Positions 1 to 4,788 of a stretch of DNA of 6,707 bases are shown piece after piece. Origin of the DNA: Clostridiaceae bacterium (GTDB lineage Bacteria > Bacillota_A > Clostridia > Acetivibrionales > Acetivibrionaceae); contig JAAZCB010000132.1 in assembly GCA_012513545.1 (NCBI GenBank), positions 1 through 6,707 of the forward strand, in the 5' to 3' direction. The translations under genes were made by a program, and so were the position numbers. The notes beneath the pieces are model-generated. The model was given only the letters and a program-made list of their open reading frames with translations. It was not told where the DNA came from and did no database searches. The first letter of the stretch is position 1. Every line of letters begins with the position of its first letter.

Positions 1-23
1 AAACTACTGTCAATGAGTGACAA

Positions 24-43
24 TTTCAAGGAAAACCCTGAAA
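24..43 (-). terminator. Weak candidate terminator hairpin after the secreted-protein gene
   Basis: The minus-strand RNA UUUCAGGG-UUUU-CCUUGAAA can form an 8-bp stem (one G-U pair) with a 4-nt loop, 22 nt past the TAA stop. Only UU follows before a G, so the U-tract is poor. It could be a leaky terminator or an RNA-stabilising hairpin. The rest of 1-65 shows no gene start. Confidence 0.25.
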
Positions 44-65
44 AATATTTAGTCAAAACACTTTG

Positions 66-935
66 TTAACTTTTTTCGATAAGTGTTTTAAATGAAGCAG
101 GAGCAGTACCATCAGGCCAGAAATATTGTCCTTCAAGTGCCTTGCCGGCTTTTTGCTCAAATTCGGATACTTGACTTTCAATATTATTTTTAGGGTTTAA
201 TATATTTGTCCCTTTTATACTTTTGAAACGTACCCCTATTTTGTTACCCGAATCATCAATTAATATATCAAAATACATATAACTGTTTGCCCGAAGCGAA
301 GTCCAGTCATTATCAACATATTTGAGTGAGACTTTAAAACAGATCTCCCCCCTGCCAAGGTCAACTTCCGGATCATTAATTGTACGTACAATCCATTTAT
401 TGTCAGCCTTATGTACTTGTTCCCTTACATAGGTCATTTTTTTCTCAAGCATCGACTTAATTGATAAACCTATAGTATGATCCTGATTTAATGTATCTTT
501 GGGTAAATCGGAAGTAGTGTCTGACTCGTTATTTGAACTATTACCCGGTACTTTACCGGAGGTCGGCTTAACCGGTGCAGTAGTCGGTTGAATCGGAACA
601 GAAATCGTCTTGCCAGGAGCAGAGGTCGGCTCACCAGGAGCGGAGGTCGGTTGAACCGGAACGGATGTCGGTTCAGCAGGAGCAGTTGTCGGTTGAACTG
701 GAGCGGATGTCGGTTCAGCAGGAGCAGGCGTCGGTCTAAAAGCTGTCGGTTTTGGAGGAGTGATCAGTGGCTTAGTCCCGCTTGTACTTCCACTATTTGA
801 TGCATAATAGCCTAAAATAATGTCTTCGCCTAGTAAAAAAGTACTTCCGCTAGCTGACACACTTATAATGGTTATTATTGAGATGCTTGCCAATATTAAG
901 AGAATTACTGTCTTAACAATGCTTTTAGAATGCAT
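66..935 (-). CDS. Secreted protein with tandem Pro/Thr heptad linker and unrecognised C-terminal domain
   Basis: 289 residues, ATG start and TAA stop. The start is backed by a strong ribosome binding site (GGAAGGTG, 7 nt upstream). Residues 1-28 form a signal peptide: Lys at 4 and 8, a hydrophobic core (about 10-26), and a likely signal peptidase I site after Val-Ser-Ala28. There is no lipobox Cys, so it is not a lipoprotein. Residues 54-130 are a Pro/Thr/Ala-rich linker whose core (71-126) is eight tandem heptads of the form APxxPTS. A Ser/Asn/Asp-rich stretch (131-150) leads into a folded-looking domain (about 150-289) of alternating hydrophobic strands, with one Cys (199) and a final FWPDGTAP segment. 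I do not recognise this domain; it does not look like a CBM3, dockerin or SLH module. Such linkers are common in clostridial extracellular enzymes and wall proteins. It lies downstream of the synthase-hydrolase gene but has its own promoter. A role in binding or organising the exported glycan is only a guess from context. Gene call is firm, function unknown. Confidence 0.88.
   Translation of the reverse strand: MHSKSIVKTVILLILASISIITIISVSASGSTFLLGEDIILGYYASNSGSTSGTKPLITPPKPTAFRPTPAPAEPTSAPVQPTTAPAEPTSVPVQPTSAPGEPTSAPGKTISVPIQPTTAPVKPTSGKVPGNSSNNESDTTSDLPKDTLNQDHTIGLSIKSMLEKKMTYVREQVHKADNKWIVRTINDPEVDLGRGEICFKVSLKYVDNDWTSLRANSYMYFDILIDDSGNKIGVRFKSIKGTNILNPKNNIESQVSEFEQKAGKALEGQYFWPDGTAPASFKTLIEKS
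558..725 (-). repeat. Eight tandem 21-bp repeats encoding Pro/Thr heptads
   Basis: 168 bp, exactly eight 21-bp units in frame, encode residues 71-126 of the secreted protein. The units read APAEPTS, APVQPTT, APAEPTS, VPVQPTS, APGEPTS, APGKTIS, VPIQPTT, APVKPTS. Units often alternate Glu and Gln at position 4, which hints at a 42-bp higher-order unit. The sixth unit has lost the PT. The DNA copies are similar but not identical, as expected of an older array that grew by slippage or unequal crossover. The product is an extended, probably flexible and possibly O-glycosylated spacer. Confidence 0.9.
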
Positions 936-942
936 TTAATGG

Positions 943-950
943 CACCTTCC
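943..950 (-). promoter_or_regulatory. Ribosome binding site of the secreted-protein gene
   Basis: On the minus strand GGAAGGTG lies 7 nt before the ATG at 935-933. This is good complementarity to the 16S rRNA 3' end at normal spacing, and it fixes the start that gives a complete signal peptide. Confidence 0.8.
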
Positions 951-996
951 TTTCAATACTATATATAATTGGAATAATAAACGAAAGCATTACTAA

Positions 997-1022
997 AAAT
1001 ATAAGTAGTATTACTTATATTT
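997..1022 (-). repeat. Perfect 11-bp AT-rich inverted repeat at the predicted transcript start
   Basis: Arms AAATATAAGTA (997-1007) and TACTTATATTT (1012-1022) are perfectly complementary around a 4-nt loop. The repeat begins about where the predicted promoter would start transcription, so it could be an operator overlapping +1 or a 5' stem-loop in the leader. On the minus strand the stem ends in a short T run, but with one G-C pair per arm it would be a weak terminator. The symmetry is certain, the role is not. Confidence 0.6.
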
Positions 1023-1029
1023 ATATCAT

Positions 1030-1059
1030 ATTATCATAAAGAAATTCTACATTTTTCAA
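1030..1059 (-). promoter_or_regulatory. Putative sigma-A promoter for the secreted-protein gene
   Basis: On the minus strand, -35 TTGAAA (1059-1054) is followed after 18 bp by -10 GATAAT (1035-1030), each matching consensus at 5 of 6 positions. Transcription would start near 1023, giving a leader of about 88 nt. A second, extended -10-like element (TGATATAAA) lies just downstream without a good -35 and could act instead. The region is very AT-rich, so chance matches are easy; the position, directly upstream of a gene with a strong ribosome binding site, supports the call. Confidence 0.5.
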
Positions 1060-1076
1060 TAAAAACTTATACTTTT

Positions 1077-1112
1077 TATGCATTCAATACATAAAATTAT
1101 TATGAATGCATA
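1077..1112. repeat. 10-bp inverted repeat with 16-nt spacer in the intergenic region
   Basis: Arms TATGCATTCA (1077-1086) and TGAATGCATA (1103-1112) are a perfect inverted match around a 16-nt AT-rich spacer. The centre lies about 72 bp upstream of the predicted transcription start, where an activator might bind. It is also about 50 bp past the stop of the synthase gene, so it could be a 3' hairpin, although no T-tract follows on the minus strand. The core ATGCATTC occurs again at 928-935, over the start codon of the secreted-protein gene. Confidence 0.5.
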
Positions 1113-1146
1113 TAATTATGGTTATGATCCAACCTGCGCTATAATG

Positions 1147-4100
1147 TTAATGAATCAGGGCATCGAGAAGGCTTTCTTCCCACTTTTTCCCATTGAGGTC
1201 ATATATTCCGCAGTTAGCATAAAAGTCCCAATAGGCCCATGGTATTTCCCTTTTCTCCAATTCTGTTACAATAAACTTCATCCAGTTCATACGGGAGGTT
1301 ATATCAGCGTTTTTGGTAACTCCGAATTCTCCAAGCCATACAGGTACATTTCTTTCCTTACTCCAGTCAAAGGCCATATCCAGCTCCTTTAAAAGTGGTT
1401 CAGGACCTGCCGGGTTATTATCGACGGGTAATGTGTTGTAATCAGTGAACCATTTCTCAAAATAGGTATTTCCCTTGAGTTTTGCAGGAATACGTAGCTG
1501 TTCTTTGGAAGGTCCTGGCCAAACAATATTCTTCAAATATCTTAAGGCTTTATCCTGAGCATAATCTGCTCCCTGGTGTGTAAATTCCAGAGGTGTATAT
1601 GTATGGTATGTGCAGATAACATTTTTTTCGTCTGAAGGTATCTTCAAATCCAATAATCCGTACGATGAGCCCCATAGAGCACCTGATAAAATTATCGAAT
1701 GATAGGGGTCGATTTTCCTGATTTCTTCTATTGTTTCTTCCGCAAGATTGTTCCATACGTCAGGTGTTATTTCTTTGCTAGGCTCATTGAGGATTTCATA
1801 ATATAAGCTGGAATCACAAGTTTTATACCTTTGTGCAATCTGTTTCCATATACTGATAAACCTTTCTGTATGCTTTTCGGGGTAATGATAGATTTCATAA
1901 TAGTTATGAAAGTCCAATACAACATTTAAGGAATTCCTTTTGGCATTAAGTATAATCCAGTCTATTTTAATAAAAAAAGCTTCGTCCACTTTATAGGGAC
2001 TCTTTTTTTGCGCATGCCCCGACCAATTAATTGGAACCCTTATGGTATCAAAGCCTGCATCCTTGATTATTTCGAAGTGTTTATCCTTTAAGGATACTTT
2101 CCATTCATCCACGTTTGGTGATTCAAGATAATTACCAAGGTTTATTCCCTTCCCCAGCCTTTTTGCCTGTTCAAAAGGGTCCAGCTCAACCGGGGTTGTT
2201 CTGTTTTCATATATTACTAAAGCAGCTGTATTTTTAGTATTGTTTAAATTATTCCATTTGTATACCCAGGTACCTGCAGGTATTACAAACAAAAGGGCAA
2301 AAGCAGAAAGCAACGCGGACATCCTCAATAACCTTCTTTTATTGAAGAAGCCTGATTTAATCCTGATTTTATCAGGATTTTCAAGTGCCTTCTTTCTTAA
2401 ATCCCCAAATCTTACCACGCCATACAATGCCATCAGAATGTGGTATAACGGGAAAATATCAAAATATTCATAGTTGAGCAGTTGGTTTATCAAGCGCATA
2501 CCAAGCCATGTAATTATAAGTATAATGCCGAAAAATTCCAAGTCGCCATATGTACTATTGTAAGCGTTTTTACTTTTACGGGTAGAATTAAAAAACCTTA
2601 CTTTGTTGCCAAATATCAAGCCTTTCAAGGAATTATAAGTACCGGCAAGGTGGTACAAGTTGGAAAAAATACTTACAGACAGACCGTCTATAATATGTCT
2701 CGGCTTATAGTTTGTCAGAGACCTTAAAAGACACACGTAGGACAATATATAAAGGAAGAACGGGATAGTCTCAACAAAGAAAAAATGTTTGTAAAAGGGG
2801 GATTCAATGAACAAAAGGGAGGTTATTGCTATAGGAAGCAGGTTTAAGCCCAATACATAATTCAGCACAAGAACTTTCTCGGTGAAGGTTTTAAAGCCAG
2901 GTTCCTTGCGAATAAAGCCAAGCAGAAGGTCTTTAGCTATTTTAAAGCCTCCGGAAGCCCAACGGGTTCGCTGTACCTTTAATCCATTCAAATCAGAGGG
3001 ACTGAAGGTTGTACACTGCTCTTCAGGAGAGGTAATAATCTCATAACCCTCACGTTTTATTTTGATGCCATTTTGAGTATCTTCAATTATTGTGTCGGTA
3101 AGGAAGGTTTTAATTTTTTTTACTGCTTCAAACCTCATAACACAGTTGAAGCCAAGCCAGCAGGCACTTTTATATGCACTTAATCCGACTGATACAGGCA
3201 GAAACCAATAGGAAAGCACCCCGGAAGCAGACGCAGCTGGTGTTTCTTCAGGAGTGGGCACAACATAGGGGGACTGAATTAAACCTACACCCTGATTTTC
3301 TTCCCTCTCTAGAAACGCAACCTTTCGGACAATATAGTCGGGTTTTAATATTGTATCTGAATCAAAGGAAGCAAAATACAGGGGTTCTTTAATGTGCTTC
3401 CCTCTCCTGGAGGGCTTCAGGACAAACCTCCCATTTGACTGTTTTTTTCTGCACCAGGTGTCTCCGATAATTGAACTGTATGCACTCAGGTTGCCGGCTT
3501 TTGTTTTTTCCTGTTCAAGGTTTTCATATCTGGTCCTCATAAATATGTCTAGTTTAATGTTAAAGAGACTATAAAGCTCCTTATACAATTCTTCGGGATT
3601 AATACAACAAGGTAGACCTTTTGCAGCCTTTAAGCATTTAACTGACTGCCTCTTGAAATATCTGTACCTGGATATGAAAGTATTTTTAATCAAATAACTG
3701 TCAATGGGGTATTTTACTTCTAAAGCCCTTAATTCACGCGCCTTACCGATAAACCATGAGGATACTTCCATATATATATTGCCTAAGTGAATGAACCCTG
3801 ATGCTGGCAAAGATATGCCTTCCTTGCCTATGGGCTCAAGCGTGTTTAACTGCTTTCTGATTTTCTGTTTCTGATTATGTATTTCTTTTTTAATATCAAT
3901 AAACATAAGCTTCATTCTTTTTGTGTTGTCAATAACGCTTTTATCACAGCTGTAATAATCGTTGCCGAGAAGCATAACGACACTCATGTTACTGTAGCTT
4001 TGCAGGCATATGCTGTAAAGTGTCCTTTTTAGAAGGTCGGGGTCTTCCATATATGTGGGTACAACAGAAACAACATAGGGCTGTTTATGAGAAAGCCTGA

Positions 4101-4719
4101 GCTCTTTTTCCTCAGCTTCGGACGCTTCCTCAAAACTTGTTTTCATTGACAAATGCTTAAGCCTTGTAAGATAAAAAAGTATAGTCTGCGAGAAGAAATA
4201 AAGATTTGGTAAAGTCCACATAAATAAAGCTATTTTTTTAGATAAAGGTGCATTGAAGTAGGGTGAAAACAAAACAAAAAGAGTTGCTAGAAAGCTTAAT
4301 ATAAAACCTGCCGAAATCAGTGCAAATAAGGCCTTTATCCGGTAGAATTCAATGCTTGCAAGAGGGTCTTTTGAAAAAGAGGTACTGTTAATTATCTGCT
4401 CTGTTCTGTGTCTATCTTTAGCAGATATTTTAAGACCCCTTACCGGCATAAATTCCATAATCTGAAACCTGGGATCTTCAAGGAGTTTTTTGCCGGAATA
4501 TACGCCGGTAGGTTTAATTATTATGTTTTCATATCCTTTATCAAAAAAGCTCATGACCCGGTATGAAAGCCGCATTTGTCCTGTAAAAGCCGGTTTGATG
4601 CCAAGAACTGCTTTTATCATGTTGACTGTGTCTGAAATACAGTCTAATAAAACCGATGATACGGCGTTGCAAATTATAACCGAATTAAACAGTGTGTATT
4701 TTAGTTCTTTTTTATCCAC
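1147..4719 (-). CDS. Membrane GT2 polysaccharide synthase fused to an extracellular GH5 glycanase
   Basis: 1190 residues, GTG start with AGGGAG 8 nt upstream. Order: an unrecognised N-terminal region (1-128, mildly hydrophobic at 8-28); membrane helices about 129-152 and 162-186; cytosolic GT2 domain about 213-605; helices about 615-638 and 644-666; an interface helix region 676-704; helices about 727-748, 752-771 and 798-820; extracellular GH5 domain about 845-1190. The positive-inside pattern fits a cytosolic GT2 and an outside GH5. Processive GT2 motifs are Asp254, Asp453-Ser-Asp455, Glu546-Asp547 (catalytic base) and Gln583-Arg-Thr-Arg-Trp587, with an FFNSTRK segment (709-715) resembling the cellulose synthase gating loop. 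The GH5 keeps Arg894, His938, Asn978-Glu979 (acid/base), His1039, Tyr1041, Glu1131 (nucleophile) and Trp1164, so it looks active. From memory it most resembles Thermotoga Cel5A (GH5_25, endoglucanase/mannanase). Proposed role: make a beta-glucan or (gluco)mannan from a nucleotide sugar, export it, and cut or edit it on emergence. Product identity is inference. No PilZ domain is evident. Confidence 0.93.
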   Translation of the reverse strand: MDKKELKYTLFNSVIICNAVSSVLLDCISDTVNMIKAVLGIKPAFTGQMRLSYRVMSFFDKGYENIIIKPTGVYSGKKLLEDPRFQIMEFMPVRGLKISAKDRHRTEQIINSTSFSKDPLASIEFYRIKALFALISAGFILSFLATLFVLFSPYFNAPLSKKIALFMWTLPNLYFFSQTILFYLTRLKHLSMKTSFEEASEAEEKELRLSHKQPYVVSVVPTYMEDPDLLKRTLYSICLQSYSNMSVVMLLGNDYYSCDKSVIDNTKRMKLMFIDIKKEIHNQKQKIRKQLNTLEPIGKEGISLPASGFIHLGNIYMEVSSWFIGKARELRALEVKYPIDSYLIKNTFISRYRYFKRQSVKCLKAAKGLPCCINPEELYKELYSLFNIKLDIFMRTRYENLEQEKTKAGNLSAYSSIIGDTWCRKKQSNGRFVLKPSRRGKHIKEPLYFASFDSDTILKPDYIVRKVAFLEREENQGVGLIQSPYVVPTPEETPAASASGVLSYWFLPVSVGLSAYKSACWLGFNCVMRFEAVKKIKTFLTDTIIEDTQNGIKIKREGYEIITSPEEQCTTFSPSDLNGLKVQRTRWASGGFKIAKDLLLGFIRKEPGFKTFTEKVLVLNYVLGLNLLPIAITSLLFIESPFYKHFFFVETIPFFLYILSYVCLLRSLTNYKPRHIIDGLSVSIFSNLYHLAGTYNSLKGLIFGNKVRFFNSTRKSKNAYNSTYGDLEFFGIILIITWLGMRLINQLLNYEYFDIFPLYHILMALYGVVRFGDLRKKALENPDKIRIKSGFFNKRRLLRMSALLSAFALLFVIPAGTWVYKWNNLNNTKNTAALVIYENRTTPVELDPFEQAKRLGKGINLGNYLESPNVDEWKVSLKDKHFEIIKDAGFDTIRVPINWSGHAQKKSPYKVDEAFFIKIDWIILNAKRNSLNVVLDFHNYYEIYHYPEKHTERFISIWKQIAQRYKTCDSSLYYEILNEPSKEITPDVWNNLAEETIEEIRKIDPYHSIILSGALWGSSYGLLDLKIPSDEKNVICTYHTYTPLEFTHQGADYAQDKALRYLKNIVWPGPSKEQLRIPAKLKGNTYFEKWFTDYNTLPVDNNPAGPEPLLKELDMAFDWSKERNVPVWLGEFGVTKNADITSRMNWMKFIVTELEKREIPWAYWDFYANCGIYDLNGKKWEESLLDALIH

Positions 4720-4788
4720 CTACTCAACTCCCTGAAAACAGCAATTTACCATACAACTTACTTTCCGGCAAAATTAAGCCAGACGGCA
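4720..4788 (-). other. 69-bp spacer between the UDPGP and synthase genes, no strong terminator
   Basis: The gap between the TAG of the upstream gene and the GTG of the synthase holds only small imperfect stems (such as CTGGC with GCCGG across an 8-nt loop) and no T-tract after a stable hairpin. No good -35/-10 pair is evident. Together with the shared direction and matching biochemistry, this favours co-transcription of the two genes. Confidence 0.5.
4728..4733 (-). promoter_or_regulatory. Ribosome binding site deciding the GTG start of the synthase
   Basis: Minus-strand AGGGAG lies 8 nt before GTG at 4719-4717. The next in-frame Met is residue 34, further inside the N-terminal region, so the site supports the GTG as the true start. 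Confidence 0.7.

Noticed and set aside
8..22. TGTCA-ATGAG-TGACA inverted repeat at the left edge
   Set aside because: Five-bp arms are short enough to arise by chance, and no downstream context is available to assign a role.
588..800. Plus-strand Arg/Asn/Ser-rich open frame
   Set aside because: Its repetitive composition is the antisense reading of the 21-bp Pro/Thr repeats, not a separate gene.
1120..1134. GGTT/AACC hairpin shortly after the synthase stop
   Set aside because: The stem is only 4 bp with no T-tract on the minus strand, so it is too weak to call a terminator.
1078..1392. Plus-strand open frame of 104 codons over the 3' end of the synthase gene
   Set aside because: It lies mostly opposite the conserved GH5 C-terminus, has no ribosome binding site, and starts inside the intergenic inverted repeat. 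It is a shadow frame.
4150..4340. Possible break between two genes in the N-terminal membrane region of the synthase
   Set aside because: The frame is continuous, and two helices before the GT2 domain fit the family's normal architecture.
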